From the NCBI GenBank assembly GCA_035631315.1, contig DASQIZ010000107.1, forward strand, positions 1 to 64,000: 64,000 nt of DNA. Direction: 5' to 3'. The DNA comes from 40CM-2-70-7 sp035631315 (GTDB taxonomy: Bacteria > Gemmatimonadota > Gemmatimonadetes > Gemmatimonadales > GWC2-71-9). Below the pieces are notes generated by a model. That model had not been told where the DNA came from, made no database searches, and was given only the letters and a program-made list of their open reading frames with translations. The position numbers and the translations under genes were made by a program. Positions 53,101 to 62,739 of the stretch are shown here, piece by piece; the stretch's first letter is position 1, and the number at the start of each line of letters is the position of its first letter.

Positions 53101-54495
53101 TTAGTTGACACTGCCAATGCGATCGGGAGCCTTCTTCCCCGCCGTCAACGACTCTTCCAGCAAGCGGATCAGATCCTTGGACTCGATGGCATCGGGATGC
53201 GGGAACACGACCAGGCCGGCCGTGAGTCCGGGAGACTTCGCGGGACCGAGATGCGGGAACGTGTGCGCGTCCACCACGCGCCGGAAGCGCTCCACGAACT
53301 TACGGGCGCCGGCGAGGTCCGTCCCCGGAAGAATGACGGCGAACTCGTCGCCACCGTAGCGCGCGACGAAGTCGGGCGCCCGGATCTCGCGCTGGAGCAT
53401 GGCGCCGAGGTCGAAGAGAACCTCGTCGCCCACCGTCTGCCCGGACTTTTCGTTGATGGTCCGCAGCGCATCGATGTCCAGGAGCACCACGCTGAAGGCC
53501 AGCGCGTAGCGGCGCGCGCGCTCGAACTCGTCGCGGAGCCGGCGGTCGAGGGCGTCCAGCGACCCGCAACCGGTCAGCGCATCGGTCGTGCCTGCCGATA
53601 CCTGGCGGCGGAACATGGCGGACCGGCGTTCTTCGTTCTCGAGCACGCGCGCCGCCGCCTGGGCGATCGTGTTCGCGTAGTCGACATCCGCCGGATCGAG
53701 CTCGGGCTCACCGCGATGGCTCCGCAGGAAGAACACGCCCGCCGCCTGTCCGTTCACGAACACGGGAAGGGCCGCCGACGACCGCACGTTCACGTCGATC
53801 TGCTGGTCTTCCCAATGCCGCCGGATAGCCGCGAAGAGCGGGTGCTGGTGCACGTCACTCACCATCACCGGTGCCCGGGTCTTCAGGGCTTCCTGGATTT
53901 CGGGATACCGGTCAAGGTGCACCGGCAGATCCCGGACCTTCGGGTCCTCGAACACCGCGACCACCCGGCCCTGGGCGCCACCCGGACCGGTGAGCACAAA
54001 GGAGCAGTGCGTGAGGCCGAACGCCTGTCCCACCCGGCGCACGAGCGTCTCGAACACCTGCTCCGGCCGCAGGGCATTCGAGACTTCCTGGAAGATGTCG
54101 AAGAGCGTTTCCCGGGTCCGCAGCGCTTTCCGCGCCGCCGCCAGGGTGGAGCGGCGGCGGGCGTCGGCCGTGAGCCGGGCCTCGACCTCCGTGAGATCGA
54201 TCGGAGCCCGGATGACGTCGGTGGCTCCCGCGGTGAGCAGCGCGGCCGTGTGCAGGGCGGTGCCGCCGGTCAACAGCACGACGACCGACGCACTGTCGTT
54301 CCGCGGGTTCTTGACCATGTCGCGAACCCGCTCGATGAGCGATGGATCGTTGGGAGTGGCGCCGAGGAGAATGAGGTCGGGCGGGCCGTCGGCCGCAGTT
54401 TCGGCGTCGAGCACCGCATACCCGGCGCGGACCAGCACGTGGTCCAGGCCCTCCGGATGTGCCTCGGGAGAGCCCAGCAAAAGGAGTCGAGACAC
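53101..54495 (-). CDS. Diguanylate cyclase with REC-like and GAF domains
   Basis: A 464-residue cytosolic sensor. Residues 1-110 form a receiver-like domain (SRLLLLGSPEAHPEG, DLILLGATPNDPSL, VVVLLTGG, GATDVIRAPIDLTEV) whose phospho-Asp is not obvious. A GAF domain lies at about 130-290 and a GGDEF domain at about 300-460. The active-site loop is intact (FVARYGGDEFAVIL) and an inhibitory RxxD site (RAPD) lies five residues before it, so product feedback is expected. It should make cyclic di-GMP. The GTG at 54495 gives a receiver-domain N-terminus; longer upstream reading is antisense to pcm. Confidence 0.9.
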   Translation of the reverse strand: MSRLLLLGSPEAHPEGLDHVLVRAGYAVLDAETAADGPPDLILLGATPNDPSLIERVRDMVKNPRNDSASVVVLLTGGTALHTAALLTAGATDVIRAPIDLTEVEARLTADARRRSTLAAARKALRTRETLFDIFQEVSNALRPEQVFETLVRRVGQAFGLTHCSFVLTGPGGAQGRVVAVFEDPKVRDLPVHLDRYPEIQEALKTRAPVMVSDVHQHPLFAAIRRHWEDQQIDVNVRSSAALPVFVNGQAAGVFFLRSHRGEPELDPADVDYANTIAQAAARVLENEERRSAMFRRQVSAGTTDALTGCGSLDALDRRLRDEFERARRYALAFSVVLLDIDALRTINEKSGQTVGDEVLFDLGAMLQREIRAPDFVARYGGDEFAVILPGTDLAGARKFVERFRRVVDAHTFPHLGPAKSPGLTAGLVVFPHPDAIESKDLIRLLEESLTAGKKAPDRIGSVN

Positions 54496-54585
54496 TTTGG
54501 ATTCAGCCAATGGAATTCGGGGTCCCCGGGTGGCGTCGAGCCAAAGTAAGTTTCGCCCGATGCCGAAACAAGCTGGAGCCGACGG

Positions 54586-55233
54586 ATGAGCCGGCCCGCA
54601 CCGGGAAGCGCCGAACCGAGACGGCGAATGGTGCGCGAGCAGATTGCGCGGCGCGGCATCCGGGACGCGCGGGTGCTCCTGGCGATGGACCGGACACCGC
54701 GGGAGTGGTTCGTCCCCGACGAATCGTCGGCGGACGCCTACGCGGATGAGCCCCTTCCGCTCATCGCCGGCCAGACCATCTCCCAGCCCTACGTCGTCGC
54801 CCTGATGACCGTCCTCCTGGCGCCGACCCGGCACGACCGGGTGCTCGAGATCGGCACCGGCTCGGGCTACCAGACGGCCATCCTCGCCCGCCTCGCGGCG
54901 GAGGTCTATACGGTGGAACGCATCCCCGAGCTGCTCGTCACCGCGGAGGCCCGCCTGCTCCGGATGGGACTCTCGAACATCCAGACCCTCATCGCCGACG
55001 GCGCCCGCGGTTGGAGTGCGGCCGCCCCGTTCGACGGCATCCTGGTCGCCGCCGCGGCGCCCCACGCTCCCACGCCGCTCCTCGAGCAGCTGGCGCCCGG
55101 CGGGCGGCTCGTCATGCCCATCGGCAACCAGCGCGAGCAGGAGCTCACGGTGTTCACGCGAATCGATTCGGGTGTGCAGGTGCAGGGCGCAGGCGGTGTC
55201 CGGTTCGTCCCGCTCGTCTCTCCACTCTCGTGA
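54586..55233 (+). CDS. pcm: Protein-L-isoaspartate O-methyltransferase
   Basis: A 215-residue SAM-dependent repair enzyme for isomerised aspartyl residues. The SAM motif I is VLEIGTGSGYQTAILARLA. The family motifs PREWFVPDE, PLIAGQTISQPYVVALMT and GGRLVMPIGNQREQELTVF are all present. GGAG lies about 9 nt upstream of the ATG. It overlaps the nfo gene by 4 nt (GTGA). Confidence 0.95.
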   Translation: MSRPAPGSAEPRRRMVREQIARRGIRDARVLLAMDRTPREWFVPDESSADAYADEPLPLIAGQTISQPYVVALMTVLLAPTRHDRVLEIGTGSGYQTAILARLAAEVYTVERIPELLVTAEARLLRMGLSNIQTLIADGARGWSAAAPFDGILVAAAAPHAPTPLLEQLAPGGRLVMPIGNQREQELTVFTRIDSGVQVQGAGGVRFVPLVSPLS

Positions 55234-56084
55234 CCGCGACCCTCGCCCTCCTCGGCGCCCACGTCTCGACCGACGGAGGCGTGTCGACCGGTCCGGCCCG
55301 CGGCGCGGAGGTCGGCGCGCACGCCATTCAGCTCTTCACCAAGACGCCGAATCAGTGGCGCGAGCCCCCCATCATTCCCGACGAGGTCGAACGCTTCAAG
55401 TCGGAGATGGCGCGGACCGGCATCGCAGTGGCGGTCGCGCACGACAGCTATCTCATCAACCTCGCATCCCCCGACGACAAGCTCCGCGCGAAGAGCTGGA
55501 AATGCTTCAAGGGCGAGCTCGAGCGCTGCACGGCCTTCGGCATTCCGTACGTCGTGTCGCATCCCGGAAATTTCATGGACGATCATGACGCCGGACTCGC
55601 GCGCAACGCCGAGGCATACGCCACCGCGCTGGCGGAGGTGCCGGGTGACGTCGGCGTGCTGATCGAAGGAACCGCCGGCGCCGGCACCGCCCTGGGCCGC
55701 AGTTTCGAGGAGCTTCGCGATCTGAGAAACGGGATGCCGGAGGCGGTGAAACCCCGTGTCGGCTTCTGTCTGGACACGGCGCACATGCACGCGGCGGGCT
55801 ACGACGTCGTCGAGAACGTCGGAGGGGTACTGGACGAGTTCGACCGGGTGGTCGGCCTGGCCCACCTCAAATGCTTCCATCTCAATGATTCCAAGGCCGC
55901 ACGGGGGTCCCGGCTCGACCGCCACGACTGGGTTGGTGAAGGAACCATCGGGGCGGAGCCGTTCCGCCGCATTTTGCAAGACGCACGTTTTGAGAAAGTC
56001 ATTAAAATTATCGAGACGCCGAAAGGGGATGACCCGGTGTACCACGACCGCCGGATGCTCGACCGGCTCCGGTCATTCGCCTGA
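55230..56084 (+). CDS. nfo: Endonuclease IV (AP endonuclease)
   Basis: A 284-residue zinc-dependent AP endonuclease. The metal ligands are in the family motifs: GAHVSTDGGV, YVVSHPGNFMDD, VLIEGTAG, FCLDTAHMHAAGYD, CFHLNDSKAARGSRLDRHDWVGEGTIG, and KVIKIIETPKGDD. It acts in base-excision repair at abasic sites. The GTG start overlaps the stop of pcm. Confidence 0.96.
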   Translation: MTATLALLGAHVSTDGGVSTGPARGAEVGAHAIQLFTKTPNQWREPPIIPDEVERFKSEMARTGIAVAVAHDSYLINLASPDDKLRAKSWKCFKGELERCTAFGIPYVVSHPGNFMDDHDAGLARNAEAYATALAEVPGDVGVLIEGTAGAGTALGRSFEELRDLRNGMPEAVKPRVGFCLDTAHMHAAGYDVVENVGGVLDEFDRVVGLAHLKCFHLNDSKAARGSRLDRHDWVGEGTIGAEPFRRILQDARFEKVIKIIETPKGDDPVYHDRRMLDRLRSFA

Positions 56085-56118
56085 ACAAACTCCGGGCGCT
56101 GAACGTAGTGGAGGACCG

Positions 56119-56472
56119 ATGACCTTTTCGCGGAAGCGCGGCAGCTGGTTGAGGCCGGCACTGGCCGCCCTGCTCCTGGTGATCCAGGTGGCGGGGGCGC
56201 CGGTGGTCGGCGTCGCGCACGCCCGCGAACCCGGGCCGTCGCCGATCTCGCTCGAGAGCGGTCACTCCGACCGGTGTCCCGTTCTCCACAACGAGCTCAC
56301 CTGCATTCTCTGCCAGTACGCCGGGTCCCTCGTGGTCACTCAGGCCCCGCAGCCCGAGCCTGACTTCGGCCGCGTGGCGTATGTCCCCGCCGTCGTCGTT
56401 TCGCGGCCTCGCGCCGTCGAACGTCCGGCGCCCAGCACGTCCCCCCGCGCACCACCCGCGCAACTCTCCTAG
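56119..56472 (+). CDS. Small exported Cys/His-rich protein heading the metal-efflux operon
   Basis: A 117-residue protein with an N-terminal signal peptide (SWLRPALAALLLVIQVAGAPVVGVAHA). The mature part has a HSDRCPVLHNELTCILCQYAG motif with three Cys and two His, as in DUF2946-like proteins found before RND metal pumps, and a Pro-rich end. GGAGGA precedes the ATG. The position just before a CzcCBA-type operon suggests a periplasmic metal-binding or sensing role; this is inferred from context. Confidence 0.7.
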   Translation: MTFSRKRGSWLRPALAALLLVIQVAGAPVVGVAHAREPGPSPISLESGHSDRCPVLHNELTCILCQYAGSLVVTQAPQPEPDFGRVAYVPAVVVSRPRAVERPAPSTSPRAPPAQLS

Positions 56473-56561
56473 TTCCACGTTAGGCGCCGAAGCACTCGTC
56501 GCCTGGGCGTTCCGGCGCCCGGGTGTGGCGTCTTGGGTTGTCGTTCCTCGGGGAGAGTGGT

Positions 56562-57854
56562 ATGGGTACGTGTTCGAATGTCTGGCTGATCGCCGTCGGT
56601 ACGCTGTTGGCGATCCCTGCGCAGGCGCAGGGTCCCGGCACCCCGCCGCCCACGTTGACGCTCACGCGCCGGCAGGCGGTGGACACCGCGCTGGCGCACA
56701 ACCCGCAGCTCACCGTCGCCCGTGAACAGCTCGCGCAGGCACGGGCGCAGGCAACGGAGCTCGCCGCGTTCCCCGATCCATCCCTCAACGGCGACCTGAA
56801 TGGGCAGAAGACTGCGACGGGCTTCAAGACGAATACGGGAAGTGACATCGGCGTCGGCCTGACGCTGCCCTTCCCCACCAAGTTCGTCCTCCTGAACAAG
56901 CAGGGGAACGCCAACACCGACGCCGTCGCGTTCAACTACGACCAGATGCGCCAGCAGACGGCGAGCCAGACCGCGCAGGCGTACGACGCGCTGATCGTCG
57001 CGCTCCGCCACCGCACCGACCTCCTGGTCGGCGACTCGTTGGCGCGGGATTTCCTGAAAAAGACGCAGGTCCGCTTCGACGCCGGCACGGCCGCGCGGCT
57101 CGACGTCCTGAAGGCGCAGGTCGACCTCGGCCAGGCCGAGAATGATCTGCTTTCGAACGAACGCGACTTGGCGAACGCCCGCTCGGCGCTGAACCGCCTG
57201 CTTGGACGCCCGTTGGGGTTCGGGGTTGAAGCTGCGGAGTCGTTGTCCGTGCCACCGGCGCTGCCTGCCATCGACTCGATGGTATCGCTGGCAAGGTTGC
57301 GCCGACCTGAACTGCAGGGGTTGGCGAGCCAGCAGCGCGGGGCGAGTGCCGCCACCGCGCTGGCGCAGCAGTACTTCCTGCCTGACTTGAACCTGTCCGT
57401 CGCCAAGAACATGAGTCAGGGCGTCCCGTCGACCTATACCACCGGCATCGGCATCTCGGTGCCACTCTTTTTTTGGAATCATCAACGCGGCCAGGTCGCC
57501 GAGTCCCGGCACCACGAGCGGGAGCTGGCCGCCGCGTACACCGACCTCGAAGCCCAGGTGGAGCAGGACGTGCGCGTGACGTACGCGACGGCCGCCACCG
57601 CGCTCAACCAGGCGGTGTACCTGCGCGACCAGCTTCTCCCTGAAGCCCGCCGGGCCTATGAGATCGCCCTGACGAGCTACGGTCTGGGCGGATCCTCCGC
57701 TCTCGACGTGCTCGACGCCCGCCGGACCCTGCTCGATGCCGAAAGCCAATACGCCGATGCGCTGGGCGCCGCCAACGACGCCCGCGCCGACCTTGAACGT
57801 GCGGTCGCCGGCCCCTTTGACGAAGACCCCTCCGGAGTTCCCAATGTCCACTAA
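56562..57854 (+). CDS. TolC-family outer-membrane factor of the metal-efflux system (CzcC-like)
   Basis: A 430-residue outer-membrane channel protein with a signal peptide (SNVWLIAVGTLLAIPAQAQ). Two OEP repeats are visible, beginning TLTRRQAVDTALAHNPQL and PALPAIDSMVSLARLRRPEL, with the ARRAYEIALTSYGLGGSSALDVLDARRTL terminal helix typical of CzcC/CusC. GGGAG before the ATG at 56562 supports this start. It overlaps the adaptor gene by 11 nt. Confidence 0.92.
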   Translation: MGTCSNVWLIAVGTLLAIPAQAQGPGTPPPTLTLTRRQAVDTALAHNPQLTVAREQLAQARAQATELAAFPDPSLNGDLNGQKTATGFKTNTGSDIGVGLTLPFPTKFVLLNKQGNANTDAVAFNYDQMRQQTASQTAQAYDALIVALRHRTDLLVGDSLARDFLKKTQVRFDAGTAARLDVLKAQVDLGQAENDLLSNERDLANARSALNRLLGRPLGFGVEAAESLSVPPALPAIDSMVSLARLRRPELQGLASQQRGASAATALAQQYFLPDLNLSVAKNMSQGVPSTYTTGIGISVPLFFWNHQRGQVAESRHHERELAAAYTDLEAQVEQDVRVTYATAATALNQAVYLRDQLLPEARRAYEIALTSYGLGGSSALDVLDARRTLLDAESQYADALGAANDARADLERAVAGPFDEDPSGVPNVH

Positions 57855-58968
57855 TCGCCTGCTCCTGCTGCTCTCGATCCCGCTCATCGCCACCGCCTGC
57901 GGGCGGGGCGCCGCCAAGGATCCCGACCATCAGGGCGCGTTCGGCCTGACGGAAAACCAGCGGGCGCGGATCCACCTCTCCCCCGTGGCGGACGTGAGCT
58001 TCCAGCCGTCCGTCTCGGTGTCGGGCACCGTCGCCTTCGACGGCGACCACAGCACCCAGGTCCTGGCCCCGATTTCCGGGCCGGTCAGCCGGATCCTGGT
58101 CGAGCCGGGTGCTCAGGTGACGGCAGGCCAACCGCTGGCCTACGTGTCGTCCCCCGACTTCGCCGCCGACCTCGCGGCGTACCGGAAAGCCAACGCCACC
58201 GCGAACAACCTGCTCCGGATCGCGGCCCGTGACTCCGTACTCTACGCGAATGACGCGCTCGCCCGGCAGGATCTCGAACAGGCCCAGACGGACGCATCCT
58301 CTGCGATAGCCGATCGAGATGCCGCCCTCGACCAGCTGCGTGCCATCGGCGTGGACTCCACCGGACTCGCGGCGATCCGGGACAACCGAAACGCGACCAT
58401 CCCGCAGGGCGTGATCCGCGCGCCCCTGCCGGGCACGGTCGTGGAGCGCCTCATCACGCCGGGACAGCTCCTCCAGGCAGGCCAGACGCCCTGCTTCACG
58501 GTCGCCGGCCTCGCGACCATGTGGGTGATGGGGAACGTCTTCGAGCATGACCTGAGCGACGTCGCCGTCGGTGATCCGGCGGATATCGCCCCCGGCGCCG
58601 GCAACCGTGTCTACCACGGACGCGTGGACTACGTCGGCGCGCTCGTCGACCCGGACACCCGCGCCACGTCGGTCCGCATCGTGACGGGCAATCCGGACCA
58701 GGGACTCAAGAAGGACATGTACGTGTCGGTGACCGTTCATTCCCACCGGGCTCGCAAGGGCCTTCTGGTTCCGGTGTCGGCAGTGCTTCACGACGATCAG
58801 AACCTGCCGTTCGTCTTTCTCGCGAAGGCCGACAGCTCGTTCGAGCGGCGTCAGGTCGGATTGGGCAACCGGATCGGCGACCGCTTTGAGATCACCTCGG
58901 GTCTCTCCGCGGGCGACGAAATCATCTCCGAGGGCGGGCTCTTCCTGCAGTTCGCGGAGAGCCAATGA
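57844..58968 (+). CDS. RND periplasmic adaptor (CzcB-like) lipoprotein
   Basis: A 374-residue membrane-fusion protein with lipobox LIATACG (Cys19). The barrel-sandwich hybrid domain includes VSVSGTVAFDGDHSTQVLAPISGPVSRILVEPGAQVTAGQPLA. A helical hairpin (about 110-165), a beta-barrel and a membrane-proximal domain (LPFVFLAKADSSFERRQVGLG, DRFEITSGLSAGDEII) follow. It links the inner-membrane pump to the TolC-like channel. Overlap with the pump gene is ATGA. Confidence 0.92.
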   Translation: MSTNRLLLLLSIPLIATACGRGAAKDPDHQGAFGLTENQRARIHLSPVADVSFQPSVSVSGTVAFDGDHSTQVLAPISGPVSRILVEPGAQVTAGQPLAYVSSPDFAADLAAYRKANATANNLLRIAARDSVLYANDALARQDLEQAQTDASSAIADRDAALDQLRAIGVDSTGLAAIRDNRNATIPQGVIRAPLPGTVVERLITPGQLLQAGQTPCFTVAGLATMWVMGNVFEHDLSDVAVGDPADIAPGAGNRVYHGRVDYVGALVDPDTRATSVRIVTGNPDQGLKKDMYVSVTVHSHRARKGLLVPVSAVLHDDQNLPFVFLAKADSSFERRQVGLGNRIGDRFEITSGLSAGDEIISEGGLFLQFAESQ

Positions 58969-61900
58969 GCGATCAGCTCGCTCCGCCGGCGCACGAGGCG
59001 CGGACCCGGTCGGTCATCAACCGGGTCGTTTCGTCCTCGCTCCGGCAGCCGTTTCTCGTGGGACTGCTGACGGTCCTCATTCTGGGCGTCGGGTTCTGGT
59101 CGTTCAGCCGGCTGCCGGTGGACGCGTACCCCGATCTCTCGCCCACCATGGTGGAGATCATCACGCAGTGGCCGGGACACGCGGCGGAAGAAGTCGAACG
59201 GCTGATCACCGTGCCGACCGAGGTCGAGATGAACGGCCTCCCGAAGATGGTGACCATCCGCTCGATCTCGCTATACGGGTTGTCGGATGTCATCATGACC
59301 TTCGGGGACGGCACCGACGACTATTTCGCCCGGCAGCAGGTGTTCGAGCGGATCCCGGACCTCTCGTTGCCCGACGGCGTGACACCCTCCGTATCGCCCC
59401 TGTTCTCTCCCTCGGGCCTCGTGTACCGGTACGTGCTGCAAAGTCCCGACCGGTCGGCGATGGATCTGAAGATCATCAACGACTGGGTGGTCGAACGGCA
59501 GTACAAGGCCGTGCCGGGGGTCGCGGACGAATCGCCCCTCGGGGGTGAGACGTTCCAGTACCAGATCCTGCTGAATCCGACGCGGCTCGCGGGCGCGGGG
59601 CTGTCGGTGTCGGACGTGGAAGGCGCCCTCGCCGCAAACAATGGCAATGCCGGCGGCGGCTTCTACTCCGAAGGCGGCCAGTTCTACTACATCCGCGGCC
59701 TGGGCCGCATCGCCACGCTCGACGATATCGGCAACATCGTGCTCGCCTCGCGGAATGGCACTCCGATTCTCGTCAAGGATGTCGGCCAGGTGGTGGTGGG
59801 GCACGCGCCCCGCCTGGGACAGTTCGGGTTCAACGGGCAGAATGACGCCGTCGAGGGCGTGATCCTGATGCGTCGCGGCGAGCAGACGCAGACCGTGTTG
59901 AAGGGGGTCGAGGCGAAGACGGAGGAGCTCAACAAGTCGATCCTTCCCAAGGACGTGAAGATCCTGCCCTTCTACGACCGGTCCGACCTGGTTGCGCTTA
60001 CCACGCACACCGTCGAAGGCAACCTGGCCCGGGGCATCCTGCTCGTCGTGTTCGTGCTGATCTTTTTCCTCTATGACGTCCGGTCGGGGTTGATCGTCGG
60101 CGTCACGATTCCGCTTTCGCTTTTTTTCGCGTTCATCTGTCTCGACCTCCGCCACATCCCCGCGAACCTCCTGTCCATCGGGGCCATCGACTTCGGCATT
60201 CTGGTGGACGGCGCCGTGGTGATGGTGGAGAACATCCACCGCCAGCTGGCGCTCCGGCACGGCACGGCGTACCGGATCCGCGAAGTGATCGCGGACGCGG
60301 CGTCCGAAGTGGACCGGCCGATCTTCTACGCGGTCGCGGTGATCGTCGCGGGCTTCCTGCCGATCTATGTGCTCCAGGGTGCGTCCGGGAAATTGTTCTC
60401 TCCGATGGCCGATACGACCATCTTCGCGCTCATCGGATCGCTCATCGTGACCCTGACCCTCCTCCCGGTGCTGTGCGCCTGGATCCTGTCCAAGGGTGTG
60501 CAGGAGCGCCGGAATCCGGGGTTCGAGTGGCTCAAGCGGCAGTACGAGCGCGGGCTCGACTGGTGCCTCGCCCGGCCCAAGGCAACGCTTCTGTGGTCGC
60601 TGGGGCTGTTTGTCGGCAGCTTGCTCCTCGTCCCTGGCATCGGCGCCGAGTTCATGCCGCACCTGGACGAGGGTGCGATCTGGGTGCGGGCCACGATGCC
60701 CTACACCATCTCGTTCGAAGAGTCCTCGAAGCTCTCACCGCAGATCCGCGCCATCCTCAAGAGTTTCCCGATGGTGACTGACGTGGCGTCGGAGCACGGA
60801 CGCCCCGACGACGGCACGGATCCTACGGGGTTCTTCAATGACGAGTTCTACGTCGGTCTGAAGCCGTACGGTGAATGGACGGGACCCATCCGGACAAAGA
60901 CGGCGCTCATCGCGGCCATCAACGCGCGGCTGGAAGCCTTCCCGGGCATCATTTTCAACTTCACGCAGCCCGCCGAGGATGCCGTCGACGAGGCGGAGAC
61001 CGGATTGAAGAGCGCCCTCGACGTCAAGGTGTTCGGCCCGGACCTCGATACGCTCCAGTCCATCGGCCTCGACGTGAAGAAAACCCTGGAGAACGTCCGG
61101 GGCTTCACGCAGCTCACCTTGGTCCAGGAGCTCGGTCAGCCGTCCCTCACGATCACACCGGACCGCGCGAAGATCGCGCGGTATGGCATCAACATCGCGG
61201 ACGTGAACGGCCTTATCGAAGCAGCCGTCGGCGGCGACGCGGCGACGCAGGTGGTCCAGGGCGAGCGGTCGTTCGATCTGGTGGTCCGCCTCGACTCGGA
61301 GTTCCGGGAAACCCCGGAGGCCATCGGCGACATTCCGGTCGCCACCCCGGGGGGCCAGCACGTCCCGTTGAAAGAGCTGGCCGCCATTCACGTGTCGAAC
61401 GGCGCCTCATTCATCTATCGACAAGACAACTCCCGGTTCATCGGAGTGCAGTACTCCATCGAGGGGCGGGATCTGGCGAGCGCGGTCCGGGAGGCCCAGA
61501 CACGGGTCTCCGCCCGGGTCAAGCTTCCCCAGGGGTACCGCTTGATCTGGGGCGGCGAGTACCAGGAGTACACAGCGTCGCGGCGGCAATTACAGGTCAT
61601 CGTGCCGCTCACCCTGCTCCTGATCTTCCTCATCCTGTTTGCGCTGTACAGCAACGTGAAGTTCCCGATCATTACGGTGGCGGGGGTGCTGCTCTCGGCC
61701 CCGATCGGCGGGCTGGTGGTCCTCTGGCTCACCGGAACGCCGTTCTCAGTGTCCTCCGGCATCGGCTTCCTGGCGCTCTTCGGGGTGTCCGTCCAGACCG
61801 CGGTGGTGTACATCTCCTACGCCAACGAGCTGCGGGGAGACGGCATGCCCATCGCGCAGGCCACCCGGGAAGCCGCGCTGCTCAGGCTCCGGCCCATCAT

Positions 61901-62090
61901 GATGACGGCGCTCGTCGCCGCCCTCGGCCTGCTCCCCGCCGCACTGGCCACGGGCGTCGGAACCGACTCCCAGCGGCCATTCGCCATGGTCATCGTCGGT
62001 GGAATGTTCTCACGACTGCTCATCAGCGTCTTCTTGATGCCGGTTCTCTATGCACTGGTTGCTCGTGAAGGGGACAGACTCGAGGTATGA
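58965..62090 (+). CDS. Heavy-metal RND pump (CzcA/CnrA type)
   Basis: A 1041-residue inner-membrane proton-driven exporter with twelve helices in two halves. The HME signature in helix IV reads AIDFGILVDGAVVMVENIHR, matching the DFG-x3-DGA-x3-VEN pattern of divalent-cation pumps (Zn, Co, Ni, Cd) better than the CusA monovalent type. The C-terminal half has QTAVVYISYANELRGDG and RLRPIMMTALVAALGLLPAALATGVG, the usual pump ending. Length and gene order (C, B, A) are normal. It is followed by an outer-membrane protein gene with a short gap. Confidence 0.94.
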   Translation: MSDQLAPPAHEARTRSVINRVVSSSLRQPFLVGLLTVLILGVGFWSFSRLPVDAYPDLSPTMVEIITQWPGHAAEEVERLITVPTEVEMNGLPKMVTIRSISLYGLSDVIMTFGDGTDDYFARQQVFERIPDLSLPDGVTPSVSPLFSPSGLVYRYVLQSPDRSAMDLKIINDWVVERQYKAVPGVADESPLGGETFQYQILLNPTRLAGAGLSVSDVEGALAANNGNAGGGFYSEGGQFYYIRGLGRIATLDDIGNIVLASRNGTPILVKDVGQVVVGHAPRLGQFGFNGQNDAVEGVILMRRGEQTQTVLKGVEAKTEELNKSILPKDVKILPFYDRSDLVALTTHTVEGNLARGILLVVFVLIFFLYDVRSGLIVGVTIPLSLFFAFICLDLRHIPANLLSIGAIDFGILVDGAVVMVENIHRQLALRHGTAYRIREVIADAASEVDRPIFYAVAVIVAGFLPIYVLQGASGKLFSPMADTTIFALIGSLIVTLTLLPVLCAWILSKGVQERRNPGFEWLKRQYERGLDWCLARPKATLLWSLGLFVGSLLLVPGIGAEFMPHLDEGAIWVRATMPYTISFEESSKLSPQIRAILKSFPMVTDVASEHGRPDDGTDPTGFFNDEFYVGLKPYGEWTGPIRTKTALIAAINARLEAFPGIIFNFTQPAEDAVDEAETGLKSALDVKVFGPDLDTLQSIGLDVKKTLENVRGFTQLTLVQELGQPSLTITPDRAKIARYGINIADVNGLIEAAVGGDAATQVVQGERSFDLVVRLDSEFRETPEAIGDIPVATPGGQHVPLKELAAIHVSNGASFIYRQDNSRFIGVQYSIEGRDLASAVREAQTRVSARVKLPQGYRLIWGGEYQEYTASRRQLQVIVPLTLLLIFLILFALYSNVKFPIITVAGVLLSAPIGGLVVLWLTGTPFSVSSGIGFLALFGVSVQTAVVYISYANELRGDGMPIAQATREAALLRLRPIMMTALVAALGLLPAALATGVGTDSQRPFAMVIVGGMFSRLLISVFLMPVLYALVAREGDRLEV

Positions 62091-62108
62091 GAATGCAGGA
62101 CAGGCCGG

Positions 62109-62124
62109 CTCGACGCCTTGACGC
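62109..62124. repeat. Short copy of the CTYGACGC repeat family
   Basis: CTCGACGCCTTGACGC, two 8-nt units of the same family as near envC, in the gap after the metal pump. Confidence 0.45.
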
Positions 62125-62145
62125 ACAGTGGTAAGCAGGGATCAG

Positions 62146-62739
62146 GTGTTCAGGACGATACTCCTGGCCTGTTTCTTCACGTCCCCTGCCGCGGCGCAGG
62201 TCTCATTCTCCGTGTTCGCCGGGGTACGGCGCAGTTCTGTGTTGGTGCATGACCAAATCGTGACCGCGTTCGACGTGCGGCCCGCTGTGGCACCGGCATT
62301 CTCGGTCACTGCGGGCATGCCGCTCGACTTGCCCTGGCGGGCCACCGCGGCATTCGACGTCTCGACCAGCGATGTCCGGCGGGAAGATGCAACGGGCGGC
62401 ACGCAGTCCATCACGCATCTTACGACCGCGGCGCTGACGCTGGGGCTCTCGCGGTCCCTCAAGCCCTGGTTGACGGGATCACTCCGGGTTGGCGCCCTGA
62501 AATACTTGCCCTCGCAGAATCTCGGACTCTTCCAGGATGGCGGGCCGTTCTTCCCCTTCGCCCAGGTGGCCTTCGATTTCGCACCGACGTTCGCGGCCGA
62601 GCATGGCCTCGGACTCCAGATCAATGCCGACGCACACAAGTTCATCACCGATGCGCTGCGGGTGGAGGGATTCAGTGAGTCCCGCCCGGTGCTGCGCCTC
62701 GCGGCCGGCGTGAGCTGGACGCCGGGGAGTCATCCATGA
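62146..62739 (+). CDS. Small outer-membrane beta-barrel-like protein
   Basis: A 197-residue exported protein with a signal peptide (FRTILLACFFTSPAAAQ). The rest has alternating strands with Phe/Tyr/Trp girdles (VSFSVFAGVRRSSVLVHD, FPFAQVAFDFAPTF) and ends VLRLAAGVSWTPG. The GTG at 62146 is preferred over an upstream GTG for its AGGGA site and direct signal peptide. It overlaps the following metalloprotease-like gene by 4 nt (ATGA). No family is recognised beyond an OmpA-like barrel pattern. Confidence 0.7.
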   Translation: MFRTILLACFFTSPAAAQVSFSVFAGVRRSSVLVHDQIVTAFDVRPAVAPAFSVTAGMPLDLPWRATAAFDVSTSDVRREDATGGTQSITHLTTAALTLGLSRSLKPWLTGSLRVGALKYLPSQNLGLFQDGGPFFPFAQVAFDFAPTFAAEHGLGLQINADAHKFITDALRVEGFSESRPVLRLAAGVSWTPGSHP